A stretch of 64,000 nucleotides of DNA from Tubiluchus corallicola (Eukaryota > Priapulida > Priapulimorpha > Priapulimorphida > Tubiluchidae), in assembly GCA_030141605.1 (NCBI GenBank), contig JAQGDQ010000121.1:186001-250000 (forward strand), read 5' to 3'. The notes under the pieces are model-generated. The model did not search any database. It saw only the letters and a program-made list of their open reading frames with translations, and was not told the DNA's origin. Below are positions 34,060-47,600 of the stretch, in pieces. Within the stretch, counting starts at the first letter, position 1. Each line of letters starts with the position of its first letter. The position numbers were made by a program, and so were the translations under genes.

Positions 34060-34797
34060 TTATTGGATTATTGGGTTAAATTGGATTATTCTTTTGTATT
34101 TATTGTTGTTTCTTTCATTGAAGAAAGTCATTTGAATTACTTTTTCGGCTGAACCATTGAACGTTTCTAAATTACTTCCGTGAGATCCTTCGACAAACAG
34201 GCAGGAGTCAGTTTCTTTCAAACTGGTGAAATTCAATAATTTTAATGTGACTATGCCAGGCAGTTCTAGATTGCTATACTGTAGATTAGTAATTGACAAA
34301 CACAGGTTGGCAGCAAATTCATTATTCATGACTTGCTGAGTAGTGTGCAATTCGCAATGACCTTCGCAAGGCACTTGCGTTACAACACAAGTACTCACAC
34401 AGAATTCTGATACACAGCAGCCGCACAAAAGAGTTTGATTACTTGAACTCATTTATCGAAATTAATGGTTTCAGTGACAACACAGATGACATCTATTGTA
34501 TTAAATGTGCGGCTGAATTGCACATTATATCGTTCGTCTATTAAGTTTTTTACCCTGGTGCTTTGATGTCTGGAACATTTCCAATCTTTTGTAATGCATC
34601 TAGAGTAAATAGAGACTGGAGTTAGTATCAAGTGTTGGCAGAATTTGATCCACGTTTCATGTTGAAATTCGCTCAAACTTGACGCATCGCTCAAAATCTG
34701 ATCAGTTTTATTGGTGTAAGACAAACTCCATTTTCTTAATTGCTTGGCTTCAGTTCTTCGACATCCATCATCTACACAGCCGCTTACAACGGTCCAT
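34060..34797 (-). other. two tandem orphan ORFs overlapping by ATGA
   Basis: An open stretch of about 116 codons (34797 to stop at 34449, no ATG near its start) is followed in another frame by an ATG ORF of 130 codons (34452-34060). The stop and start overlap as ATGA. The second product is Cys-rich near its N-terminus (L-L-C-G-C-C-V-S-E-F-C) with several N-x-S/T sites. I recognise no family. It could be a frameshifted relic gene, a retained exon pair, or chance. Confidence 0.2.
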
Positions 34798-37700
34798 CAA
34801 AACCCACTGATAGAGAAAGAGGCTGGAGATTGCCTGTACACTACTCAAATATCGTCTTTAGATTGCCGCCAGCGCTAGCCACTGTGTGTGTGTGATAGCC
34901 CATAATTGATCAAATCATTAACATTTCTCCGTCGCTGTATTACGCTGACAAGCGGGTTCTCCTTCGTTGTATGTTAACTTATATGGGAAATGGAGAGGCC
35001 TTGTACAAATAGGCTTCCTACTTTTACGAGGCTCCCCACTTTTACAATGTATTGAAACATAGACTGAAGACATCACAGTGAGCTATTCTTAAAGATGAGT
35101 CACAGTAAAGGCACTATTCAATTGTATTTCTCCTTAAAGATGTATTGCGTTGAAGAATCGCATCAGGTACACTAATTAGCTGACCCTTTTTTGTGTTTGA
35201 TGGTCGTGGTTGTTGAACTCCAAATTTTGATCTGCAGTGCTCATAGAGAAAACTGCTTAACAAAGTAAAAGGTAGTGTGCCTACAGACGCAGTTAAAAAC
35301 CGCCAAAGCACTTCGCTTGCTACACGGCGTTTTTTCTACCCTGATTGTAAATGCCGGCTAAACTCCGTTTTGATTCAACGCCGGTTACCCAAACTTTTTT
35401 ATGAAAATGAATATTAATGTCAACCGCACGTTCCCGTAGTATACGCCATTAGAAAGTTAATTAATAATTAGAAACAAAGACTCATAGTTCTACTCTTTTG
35501 ACAGAAAATCATGTGCATGTCATGCGCATGGGTACATCAGCAGCAATCTTTATCGAAGAGAAAAGTGTGTTCAACTTTATTCACACGTGTGTCAGCAATT
35601 AAAATCCGCCCAAATGCAAATAACAACTAATTATAAAAAACTTTTTTCTCCTTTTTCTGTGCGACATGACATACCCACGTTTTCTATCGCCAGTAATTCA
35701 GATAATCTCATTAGAATAGACATTTTCATGTTTTGCATCTAGTCATCATTACTAATAATAGATTGTTCACACCACAAGTCGTTTACAAACCTGATCAACT
35801 GTATTGCTTAAAGAACAAGTAGCTTTATTCACTTTAACACAAAACATGAGACCTTTTTCAGTGAAACTAAAAATGTTGGTTTCACACGATGCTGACCAAT
35901 GATACACATGTGTGACATGAGGTACTGAGCGATTATAGCAGAAGACAAGGCATCGTAAGTGACAGGAACTTCAGTAACGATGAAGCAGTTTAGTTAGAAA
36001 GAGCAATCAACTGATCCCCCGGGAGAAAATCATGTGCCTCACAGAGCAACATGATGAGAGAACCAACTCTAATTGAGATGTTGGGTGATTCTACACGCCT
36101 AGCCTTTCTACGCTCTTGCGGATGAATTGACCGAACGGCTTGGCATCATCAGATTCTTAAATGTGCCAAATTTGTTCTCGTGCTAGTTTGTAGTCTCGCC
36201 ATTCATGTATGCAAAGTGGCAGTGAATAAAGTAATGACGTTGCTGACTATACGAGAACGGGAGCAGTTACTCGAATGCATGGTTTAAATTAAATCTGAGA
36301 GAGTTGGAAGTAGTTAATGATGTTAGGGGCGCTAGATATTTGCGGTTTGCATTATTTACGCACTACGAGGAAAATTCGCACCTTTTGACCATTGGTGAAT
36401 GTCACATCGTAGCGTGTTGCACAGCGGAACCAGTTGATGATCTCCAAAATGCAGCTGTAACCGCATCATGCGCTTTCATCATGCTATATAATTACGCAAA
36501 AGGTTCTGTAAAATGCACAAGATACCACAAGGCATATTAGTATATGATTATTATAGTAGTTTATACGAAGAATTCTTATTGAATGCCATTTTTATTTTAG
36601 CCAAACCGGAAAACAAAATAAAAGCAACGCAGGAGGGTAAACTTTCATACTAGTTTCTCCTTTTTATGCAATTTTCAAATAATAAAACAAAAAAATGAAA
36701 GAAGTTGTATAATCTCAACACTTTCAGTTTTGTAGTTTACTACATTTCGAATAAGAAACGTGTGTGCAAAACGTTGGTGGGAGGAGCTTTGCTGTCTACA
36801 ATTGATTTTAGATCAAATAAGCTTGGTGGTATGGAAGGTGTAAGTATGCAAGCATTAAAACACATGTGTATGAAGACTAATATAGCAAATTCAGAAATTA
36901 CTAAACCAAGAGAGATGCAGAGTGGGGTCGCATTTGGAAAAGAATGTATAAATCTAAAATTTTGATGATAGTCTAAGTTAATTATTAAGCATTTGGATTG
37001 GGTGAATTCTATACTGACAATACTGCATTACTTTCGGTTGCACTCTGGAACAAACAGTGTTACCTATCAGTTACAGACCTTCATAGACAAAAGCGTATCG
37101 TGTTCTGCAAAATTAAAATGTGCACGAACAGATTTTTATCAAGGAAATTGTCATGCTAAATATTGAAAGCCTTGTTGCGCATCCATTAACCAAATCGATG
37201 ATGCCTCGATGAATAAAAATGTCCGGGGAAGCTGTTTTACAACGAGGTCGAATTTCAAACATGATTTGATCAAGAAGCCACGGTATTTTGACAATCGCTG
37301 AATTACAAAATTTACTGGGGAATAAATTACAGACGAGTATGAAAATTAGTTAAGCAAGCGGAAATCTTCGAAGTTTTACTTGCGCAGAGAAGAAAAATAT
37401 GAATTTTAGAGAGTAGACTTACTACCACAGGACGAAATTTAAAGAAAATGAGTGCTAGAATAGTTACTCAAGAAGAGCGGTATATAACTGAATTTGAGCG
37501 TTTTTCAAATTCAATGAATTCGATTCACTTGTCAACATACGTAAGTTGCACAAAGACCTGTTTCCGTAATAGATAGTGGGGAAAAATGTATAGGCTCTAT
37601 ACACTTCGTATGAAATGCCACTATTAATCCCACAAGTTTTTGATTTTGGAAAACACGCTATAGGGTATAAAAAATTATGAAATGAAATTAAGAAGCACAA

Positions 37701-39175
37701 ATTGAACAACAAAGAAGTAAATTAAGTTATTTAATACCAAATAAAAGATTTTCTAAAATCTTCAAAATCTAAAGACTTGACTGTACGTGTTTCTTTCCAA
37801 ATTTCTTTATACTCGTAACACAGTTGCGATGCGATACAAGATTTGTATGACATGTTCTACCTACTATATAATAATGCCTCAACTGCCAGAGTAGTTTAAC
37901 AATCGTAATTACATATATGTACGAGCTTCTCCATTAAATTTTGTGCGAACTAATGGGAAGCCAAATTATAGTCTTCATTCAGATAATTTAAATATTAAAT
38001 ATTTAATAATAATTTATGTGAAATCATCACTAGTGTAGAACTTGAAAAATTTGAATTATATATTATGTAATTATAGCGCAATTATAAACTTTGTTTTCGC
38101 CAGTGAGTCAATCATTTTACGAGCCATAAATACAATATTACAGTTCAAATCAAGCAGCAATCGCTAACGATTAAGACAGCAAAGTTTGCATGCCAGGTTT
38201 GCATGCATATAATTTTTAACCATTTCGTCTATACTTTGTGTGCTCATTTTGAAACTAAAGTATTCTTTCCAATATTTTCGCAAATTGTCTGTGGAATTCT
38301 TCGTCATATTGCACAGCCTCTTGTTACTACTATGAAAGAGAAAATGTGGCTCCGTTCCGTGTTGACAAATCGGTGTTCGTTTCTTTTAAGCCCTTTGCTG
38401 GCGCAAATAGTTCGGCCTTGTAGCGATTATTGCTTTGAGCCATTAAGAACCATATAAGAATAATTTCCGCATGTTTGATGAATTAAATATATTAGTAGGA
38501 GTGCTAGAATGATGGAAGCTAATCCATGACTACTTGTACAAAAGGGAATAGGCCTACATATGCATAAAAATAACATGACTGACTGAATTCTTGCATGAGG
38601 ATAGAACAAATGGAAAGGAAGATAATGGACTAAAAAACAAAAACGCAATAATGCGGTGCGACTAAAATGGCGATTGTTGTGAGAAGCGCAAAGCGACGTA
38701 AAGTAACTTAATGCGAACGGTTAGCATGATTGCGATAAATGTAATCTTAAATATATAGCATAACATGATCCTAATATAACACAATATTATGGACCACACT
38801 ACACCAGAAACAACAGACGTAGTGTAACATCATCTTAAAGTGTTAATCATTTTAGCTTTGTTTCATGCGAAGCTGTGCATTACACATTTACAGCAGACAG
38901 TAGCAGTGCAGGCTAGTGTAACAGAACGATATAGAAACATGACACGCACTATTTCAAATAGTGCGACAAGACTGAAAGACTGAAGCTAATGTACACAAGT
39001 ATATAGCTTATCTTATACATCGATATAATAATGAGATTTTACAACGTTTTAAATTTCTTAATGCCTTATAAATGGTCTGCACCTATAATGATTATAGTGA
39101 AGATGCACATGGTTAATGTAGGTTCATAAAGACCAAAATGTTTTCATTCGATTCTGGTTAGAGCCGTATGGAAGC
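34798..39175. other. non-coding stretch
   Basis: 4.4 kb of AT-rich sequence without repeats, clear exons or strong islands. Short ORFs (35114-35311, 36304-36540, 36705-36965, 37464-37712, 38203-38457) show no domain. I see nothing I can name. Confidence 0.4.
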
Positions 39176-39189
39176 CACACACACACGCA

Positions 39190-39221
<32 letters not shown>

Positions 39222-39256
39222 CACACACGCACAAACACACACACACACACATATAT
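39176..39256 (+). repeat. (CA)n / (ACGC)n repeat
   Basis: A CA dinucleotide run with an internal ACGC block, ending in a short AT run. Confidence 0.95.
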
Positions 39257-39264
39257 GTAAAACA

Positions 39265-39760
39265 AGAGCACAACGCTAATTAGAAAACAAGCTTCTTCAG
39301 TGCCCAACTGCGGGTGACGTCACGGCTCCTATAATAGGCTAGCTCAATTAGGCATATTTGATGAATAAGCCCGGCGTTTTGTGGAGACACTTTGTAGTGC
39401 TGGAAAACCTCTTTTATGACGCTTTCAGACAAATTTATATAAGCGCTTAATGTGGCGGCATGCACAGACTTGACCTATTTATTATGTTCGTAAAAATAAG
39501 CGTCTGGTTTGTCGAGTTAATTAGAAATGTATTAGAAAGCTTAATTATGACATTACTGGGCCAGAATAAAGAGAGTATAAAACAGTCCCACGTTGATTCA
39601 TAATGCTGCAGACGTATTGCAGTTTTAATACACAAGTTTGCATCTTAACTGGACGCCGGCGCAAATATACATTATCCTGATTTATATTCGAACTGCTTAA
39701 TGCTGCAATTGATGGAATATTCCAGAACATTATCCCATGCGAAGTGACTTGATATGGAAG
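39265..39760. promoter_or_regulatory. candidate long enhancer, homeodomain-rich, with CRE and TATA-like word
   Basis: About 500 bp of complex sequence. Homeodomain words include CGCTAATTAGAAAAC, CTCAATTAGGC, GAGTTAATTAGAAATG, GCTTAATTATGACATTA and CCTGATTTAT. It also has a CRE (39315-39322), TATAAAA (39576-39582) and the 12-bp palindrome TGGAATATTCCA (39713-39724). There is no simple repeat inside and the ORFs are short. The density and length suggest a conserved non-coding element, but conservation itself cannot be seen here. Confidence 0.4.
39315..39322. promoter_or_regulatory. CRE palindrome in GTGACGTCAC context
   Basis: The full 10-bp palindrome GTGACGTCAC inside the enhancer candidate at 39265-39760. 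Confidence 0.35.
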
Positions 39761-42700
39761 ACCATAAAGTTTTAATGTGCTATAAGGAGATTGGCTTCAG
39801 CGAGGAAGAAGAGAATGTAGGTCTAACGGGCATCCAAGACGCGAGTGGACAGGATTAGAGGTCGATTGCTTTTGGGACCTTCACCAGCTGTTTTTGTACA
39901 AAAGGAATTTCGACTATTACAGCCAAGCGTTCTGTCATGCGTCTTTCATAGGATATATTCACAGAATATATGGTTTATGTAAGGCAGTTCATTTTTCTTT
40001 TCTATTTTTTGAGATTTGTTTATCAAATCTAATTTTAACGATAATGAGCGGGACCAACATTAGATTAATTATTCTAGCGAAACGTTTTAAGGCCGGGACT
40101 GGTAATTGTGCACATGTACTTAACAAAAAGATGCAAACTCCCACAAAACCGAACAGTTGTCTCTTTCAAAGCAGTTTAAATGGCAATTGCACGAAATGCG
40201 GCGACAGATTTAGCAAAATGTGCAAACATATCTGAGAAAAATTCAACTTCCTTGTTTACACAAACAACATCTATATCGTTTGTCACTCGTTAAACTGCGG
40301 TTAGAACTCAGTTGGGACTCCTTATGAAGCAATTTTAGTCAGACTTCAATATGATCACGTGACATCATAGCGTTTCGCATTATCAAATGAAACTTTATTT
40401 ATATATTGTTCACACAAACTGATTAGTGACGTTTGAGAGAAAGTACACGAGGAGTTTGGATTCTGCAGCTTGCTGGGAATCTCCGAGTGTGCTGTAAACG
40501 ACAATGGTGAAACTTTTATTTGTTTTATTTTGTAGCTTATTTTAATATTGTAGTATCATCAACATACCCAGACGCTATATAATAGACCTCGCCAACACAC
40601 TGAGGTCTAATTTCTTTTGAGTAAAGTTGTTGTGAAAAGGTAAATTAACATACTGAAGAAAAACTGATGACTCCAAGTCGTAGTAAGAATTTACGTACTT
40701 ATATAAGCCTAATATTCGCTCAAACAATTTGTTAACTCAAACAACAGAGATGCCTATTTTTCATTATCAGTTATTAGATAATATTCGTGATTAATTAATT
40801 AATTAATTATATGTATATTACTTCTTTATTTAGTTAAGAATGACTATTTTTAATATAGTATAACAGTATAGTAAAATTGTACAATAGGCTGAGAATAAAC
40901 AGTACTTGATGGCAACTATTAACCATCCAGTAAAATTTATGAAAATGTGTGCTTTGTCAAAGATCTGCCCGGATAGAGAGGACGAATAAACTACGTGTTT
41001 TTATGATCCGCGAATATTCCATCCAACACTATAACGGTGTAACCAACTTAGAATAAAAGCGCAATGTAGACATGCTTTAGCATTAACAAAACACACAGAA
41101 AAGCAGCTCTTAGGAAGCACATACCAAAGACTGTATTTCTGTGATGTCACTGACATACAGCTTAAACGATATTGATTTTTAGTACTTTTTTTGAGACGAA
41201 AGTGTTTAGTTCTGAATATGTAGGCGCTAGTTCTAGTAATATTATAATTTTATAAGTTGTACTTGGCTAACAAAAAGGGTACTTCTACAGGAATTTCAAA
41301 AATAATTTTTTTTCGAGTTTGCTTTCACATTTCGCTTTTTTTCATTGTACTTCCTATTCATTTAATTTTGGGTTAGTTTTTCGAAAGTAATTTTTGGAAA
41401 ACTACTTCAATTAATTAATAGCTAAAAACAAGAAAAACCTTGCTGCTCTTCTGACAACAACTCAAAAGTTATTGCAATCTAACAAATTGAAAAACGTCAT
41501 TTTATGATCCAAAAAGCAAAATATTTTTAGCCTACCCATATTAACGCATGTTGACAGCCTAGAGATCCATCAACCCACTATTTTTGAATACAAGATGGAT
41601 TAAAAATACTTACCAAAGATTAGGCAAGCTGTTGACGGCGATAAAGCGGTAAAATGTCACATACGCGCGGCAAGAATCCTCTCACTTTCCAAACATTACG
41701 ATATGAAAACAAGAAAAATACCGTCTTTATTGAACGCCAAACTATAATAAATACACCGTTTTTTTGTAAATGTACTAATTGTTTCAACTGTTTTGCATTG
41801 AATGTTCAATATCAATGTTTGAAAACACGCTTATTGTCTCAACGTTTACTGTGTTTTTCAAGTGTAAGAATTTTGAACAGCCGGTAACACATGATCACAC
41901 CAGCTTAACACACGGCTGAGTGATACGCTTGGATTTGTTCTTTACTCATATATCAAACATCTTGTAGAAAACGCTCTGCTGTCCCTGGAGGCGAGAGGCG
42001 TATCACGACTATCACTAGATGACAAAGGCAACCCCCGCAGCTTGTCTGCTTTTCGTACCAGTGATCTCCCTTATTATTTTACGACTTCTAAAAACTTTAA
42101 TGAGCACGTGTGACGCAACAGTTTGTTTTTTTGCCACAGAGGTCGTGAACGAGCATCATGCACACTGCAAAGGTCTACCACTGATTACAACGGTGCTACA
42201 GTGATTCACGTGAGATTTAAACAGCATGAATTTGGGTCTTATAAATGTGTGAACAGAAAAGGCTTTCATTATAGAATTGTCATCAGAGGTAAAGGCTTAA
42301 TTAGGTGTAGGTTGTACAGTGCTGATCGCCATGTGTGGTCCCAGTGAGCGTTGAATGTACTGCGTCTATAGAGTATGTTATTAAATAACAATCACAAAAC
42401 AAGCCTAGCAGTTCAATTTTGCAGTTTTCTCCATAGAACCACAAGTAAAATCTCGAGTGAGACAGAACATCACCTAATCATAAAATCGTAATTGATGTCA
42501 ATAAATCACAAAATTGCCAATAACGAGATTAATAAACGCAGAATTTTCATCATTCATTAAATTGGCGCGCGTTTGTAGATCGAATCGATGGATGTTTATT
42601 ATACCTGCTTCTGACTGTAATCGAAAATTCTCTGTATAACCGTGTGCGTTATAGTGCAACTTTTCATCAAAACTTACAGGCAATGAAAATGGCTGAATGG

Positions 42701-43279
42701 TCACGGTATCTGATTTTGCAAGTAAAGTTAAGCAACGATCCTCTCGGTTATTAACTGGCTGGACGACAACTAGGACAAATTGCGTGGTTCTATCTGCCTT
42801 ACAGCCTTCGTCTATTTTCTCGTTGAAGAAGGATGTACACACATTAGAACCTGGCTAACTTATCTCTGGCTAGTTCAGGCCTCATTCTAAGCCGATTGTT
42901 TTTGATAATTATTAGACAGTTCAAGTACTGCTGCGATTGTCAACATAAAACCGGCTTTTATTGTGCCGAACTGCACAAAAAATAAAAATACCGTTAATTC
43001 AAAAACACAAGTTATTCATGAATGGATACTTAATTAAAATATACAAAGCACAAAGATTAGATACAACAACAGAAACAATTATTCTGAATGTACAGCAGCA
43101 CATAAAATATAATTGATTACAAAACACAAGTTGTTCATTAGTAGGTGCTTGATTGAAAAGACAATGCCCAATAGATAATTTAAAATACAATTATGGTCAA
43201 TTATACATACAATCAATTAGAGAAGAATGAGAAAAATGTGTAAACCTGTGTCTTGTGTAAACTTTTCAAATTTCAAACT
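39761..43279. other. non-coding stretch
   Basis: AT-rich. It includes a (TTAA)n stretch near 40791-40810 and chance-size ORFs (39894-40235, 42123-42347, 42498-42842). No exon pattern was recognised. Confidence 0.4.
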
Positions 43280-43660
43280 TTCGCATGAAAGGTTGCACCG
43301 TGGCGTGCACATTACCCGGATTTTCCGGCTGTAAACATTATTCCTCGACTCGATAACTTCGTACTTTCAGACGACGTTGGGCAAATAAATTTGTCAATAG
43401 AATATCGATTATACCCCCATCAGGGCTCAGTTACATGGTTTATCTAGTGCCTGATATCTGTCAGTGGTTTCTGACTGTGGGCTTCAAACATGTGCAGCAG
43501 ATCAAACATTAGATATGCCATAAAACATTTGCTGAGGAAATCATCATGTTGCCATTATGACGTTCTCGTCAAAGATTCAGACAGATTGTTTTAATGATAT
43601 TCGGCTTTGGACTTGTAAACGTTTTGATCTAAATTCTGCCTTGATGAAATCGTGCTCTAA
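43280..43660. promoter_or_regulatory. candidate regulatory element with forkhead word
   Basis: A complex island with CCGGATTTTCCGGC, CTGTAAACATTATT, ATATCGATTATAC and TTAATGATATTCGG words. It is weaker than the island at 44.2 kb but lies next to it. Confidence 0.28.
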
Positions 43661-43715
43661 TTGAGTTCTGATCTGAGAGTTATTATTGACGGCTTAACTT
43701 ACAGTTTTATGACTG

Positions 43716-43741
43716 TTGCTGCTGCTGCTGCTGTTGCTGCT
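43716..43741 (+). repeat. (TGC)n repeat
   Basis: (GCT)5 with one GTT interruption. Confidence 0.9.
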
Positions 43742-43771
43742 TGTGTGGCTGACGGCCAATCATAATGTTAA

Positions 43772-43930
43772 CAAATAAGAAAAAGAAAAAAGCAAATAAG
43801 AAATATAAAGACAAAGTACAGGGAGGAAAAGAAAAAAGTGAGAAACGAAAACAATAAACGCGGCGAAAGAGAAATGAGAACGAAAAAGAAAACAGTGAAC
43901 AAAAAGGACGCGAAGAAGAAGATGATGGTT
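43772..43930 (+). repeat. A/G-rich purine tract
   Basis: GAAAAAG, GAAAAG and GAAGAAG words over about 160 bp. Two overlapping - strand ORFs of Phe/Leu runs are artefacts of it. Confidence 0.85.
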
Positions 43931-44199
43931 ACATCGGGGGCACACCTCACACAGTAACTGCAGTCAGTGCAGTGGTTGTGAAGGTGGCCGTAGTGAGAAG
44001 GATGATAATGATGATGACAGTGGCGATGATGGCAAAATATTTGACTATATTTTACTGAGCATAGGAGTAATTGTAAACACTAATTATTATAACCTTGTGC
44101 GTGTATCATTTTAAAATCAAATTCATTCAGACAAGTTAATAGCACATAAAGTACTGTAAAACGGATTTTACTTTATGCATTAAACTGTTGCTTTGTTGA

Positions 44200-44690
44200 C
44201 TGCATTTTGCAGCAATTTAATTTCAACAACAATTTAGCTAAAATGCATTTTATTGCTGACGAGCCGCGGCGCGATTATATTTTATCCTCTTATCAAAAGT
44301 GCATTAAATGATTAAAGCTGCATAAACATTCAGAAGTTTATAAATTATATTAAGATGTGGTCGAGGAGCGCAGAAACCTCTCAAGAGCATAACCAGTTTC
44401 ATCGCTGCTTGTTTATTAATAAAATTCATTTAACGAGTAGCCCAATTTTGGCGACTTATTTTCTTCATTAAAAATACTAATCAATCGCCAGAGGGGGCGA
44501 CGGTCGCTGGAATTGCTAATTGGCAAAAATGTCAAGCTCGCTCTGGGTCCCAATGATGACACGCATGCTAATTAAGAGGAATTAATTTGGATAATTATAG
44601 TTTTATGTGTGCGCTGTTAATTGCGATGACTAATCAGTTATAGGTCAACTTCAACTAGGACTACTAATTAATATCGAATAACAAAGATGC
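44200..44690. promoter_or_regulatory. strong candidate conserved non-coding element, homeodomain-rich
   Basis: The most enhancer-like sequence of the desert. Between about 44510 and 44680 it has TGCTAATTGGC, TGCTAATTAAG, GAATTAATTTGG, ATAATTATAG, TGTTAATTGCG, ACTAATCAG and ACTAATTAATATCGA. Further upstream come GCATTAAATGATTAAAG, CCAGAGGGGGCGACGG (containing AGGGGGCG, as in the CTCF core) and CGAGCCGCGGCGCG. There is no ORF and no simple repeat. Function and conservation are inferred. Confidence 0.45.
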
Positions 44691-47600
44691 ACTAAGTAAG
44701 AAGGCAATCAAGGAAACTTTGTATAGTCGTATTTACAGCAACACTGCAAAGCAGCTTTCGAATGTGCCTTTGAGAGTTTTTTGCAAATATTTCTTGATTG
44801 AAATAAAAGCTTAATCAAATTATTTTTTTCAAATTCAACTCATTTCACGTCAACCCAACCTCAACATCTACACATACTCAACCCCATATCATCTCAACCC
44901 AACCCTTCATTACCCAACTCACCCGTCTTTAGCTCCTCTTACGTATATTGCAAGTTGTTTTTCATTTATTATTTTTTAACTTTCCTATTATAATACATCA
45001 ATGGACCAAAGTCAAGAGATCAGTCTGTATGCAATAGTCTTATAACTTGACTTTTTTACCCTGTTTACCTTTCCTTACTTTTCTTTGGTCTTATTTTTAC
45101 TTCACCTTGTCGTGACTTTCTGTTTCTATGAGATAAAAATACATCTAACGATTCATTCTGTTTTATCTTGTCATTGGAATAGGTGTTTTGTCGATCACTC
45201 TCTTATTAGGTTCTTTAGCTATATTGACTTCTAAGCATGTCTTAATTATAAGTACTGTCTATTATTAAAAACTGCGTGCATGTAATACATACATGCCTGG
45301 GTAGAAATCTGATCATTAATTTAGTCAAGAAGAATTCTATACAGAATGATTCGTGTGAACGCACGAATTCGACTGCATAGTTCGAATACAAGTGCGCAGG
45401 TTTAACTAGTTATTTTCATACTAAGGCAAACTGACCAGCGACACCATCGGTTAAGATTTTTAAAAAATAATGGCAGAACTAAATTAAAACTTTTTATTTA
45501 GCAATTAATTATCAATGTATATTGTGCTCATAAATTATATTAAAATATACAGTTACCTAAGAAATTTTGAGATGATGGAGACTTGTTCTATGACACTCGG
45601 AAAGTCATTTTTATCATTTAGCTTTTTCATTTTTATCATTTTTGACAGTAAAGTTTGGGTCTGACTGTGAGTGACTTCGTGGAGCTTTTTCAAGGTTTTG
45701 ATTTTTTTACAAAGGTATTTCAAGTTGGATCTGCATAACACTCAAAACAGCACGGGAAACAATTAATTTTATTGGGATTTATGACTTTTTTGGTCATTTT
45801 GTATAGCTGACTACTGCATTCTACTTGATTTGGCACATTTAAAAATTTATTACAGATGATAAAAATTTGTAAATCTTTTTTCTTTCTTTCAAAAATCTCC
45901 ACCGCTGCATCTGTCTGTCCGATTCTACAATAATAATCGTCCCTGAATGATCTCCGTTAGTGGTTGTGTTATCTGTGGTAGTCAAGGAAACTCCTTCCCC
46001 TTTCCAAAGCATGTAAAGTCATTATAACATCTCTATTCAAGACTCCCGTCGTTAAGATGTGTTTGTCTACCAGCGTCTGACTCTGCCACAGGTGTATGAT
46101 GACCCCCTGCCGAATCGCTAACCACTATTTTATACCTGGTACCAATTTGTATATTACACGAGTGAATTATGTTTCAAATATTACCAGAGATTTATAATAC
46201 TTGTATTCTGAGTATATTACGAAGGAGCTATAAAGACTAGTATTCTCCCTGCCCACTGGAGTGAAAGTTATGTGAAAGCTCCCTGAGTTTTATGGATGTA
46301 CGTTCTCTTAAGTCGCGTATAGTAACATTTATTGTAAATTATATGGTTAGGCTTAGTCAGGCTCCTTCTAACTGGTGACAACAATAGATAGCCCAAACCT
46401 ATCTAATTTAAATACCAAAAAATTAGAATCTGTTAACGCTATTCAAACTATATTGAACTATTGATAAGTAAAAATGGTAAGTAAAAGGTAAGATAGCAGC
46501 TGTAATGGCACAAAGTGCCACTGGTAGAGCCGAAAACGGCAACGGTGGTAACAGAAGCATCACTATCGCAAAAGGAGGGAAAGTAGCAGTAAAAGAGCTG
46601 CTAATTCACTATTCACTATCGTCGTCATAAAATAAAATCTGGTACAATAGCCAAAAGTATATTTAGTATCGACCCTTTTCAGTCGAGATCGAAGGGCAAG
46701 AAGCTGGGAAAAATAACAAAGATTCTTATATCGCACAGGAGAAGATAAACAGCCACAGGCGCACTCAACTATAGAAACATTTTTTATTGCGATTCTGAGA
46801 GGGTTGCGTTAAGCAAATGCGATTCACCGCAGGGCTGTTACAATGTTCCTTGACCTCCGCGCAGACGAATCTGCGCAGTGGCACTGCTCATTAAGACGAA
46901 TAAAAAAATCGAATTTATATCGCAAACTAATCGTGTCGCTCGAGTTCACTGAGTTCACCCTGGAAACTGTGATTGAAATTACCGATCTGTCGCCGTCATT
47001 AATATCATGCATAGGCGCAATAACGTACACCATCCTTGCCCAGTGCAATAACGTGTACCATTTGTCCAGCACGGCAAATTTCTCTATCAAGAGTTTCCAA
47101 TATCAATCAAAAAGTCACAGATTTTTACTAAACTGGTTCAGGGTTCACCTGCTTTCGCTGGAACTAATTATTTCCATTAAATAAAGTGACGTGTCTTAAA
47201 AATGATTTCAACTTACCATCACGCTTGGTAGCACTTTTCCGAATTTTCCGGCGTTTTGTAACAATTAGGCACAGCGCTGCGCGTGCCAAGGCATTGAACT
47301 AGTAAACTGTGACAAATGTGCGAAAGTCTTGAAAAGGAAAGGGTTGAAGAAGTGTTGAACAAAGGGTCGAACAATTGTGTGGAACACGATCTCCATCGGC
47401 CTGTAGCAAATCCAGCTGTTTAAGCAGAAAGAATTCTGCCATTTTGTGATTGATAGCCTCGATAATGTTGCACCTTGCAGCAGACAATTTCACTATAACT
47501 CATTCATAAACCCTGCAGCTTCAGCCGGTATGACATTTTACCTGTGAGATAGTTGATAACTGCAGGTTACGTGAAAAGAATTTCACTTAGATTTCTACTT

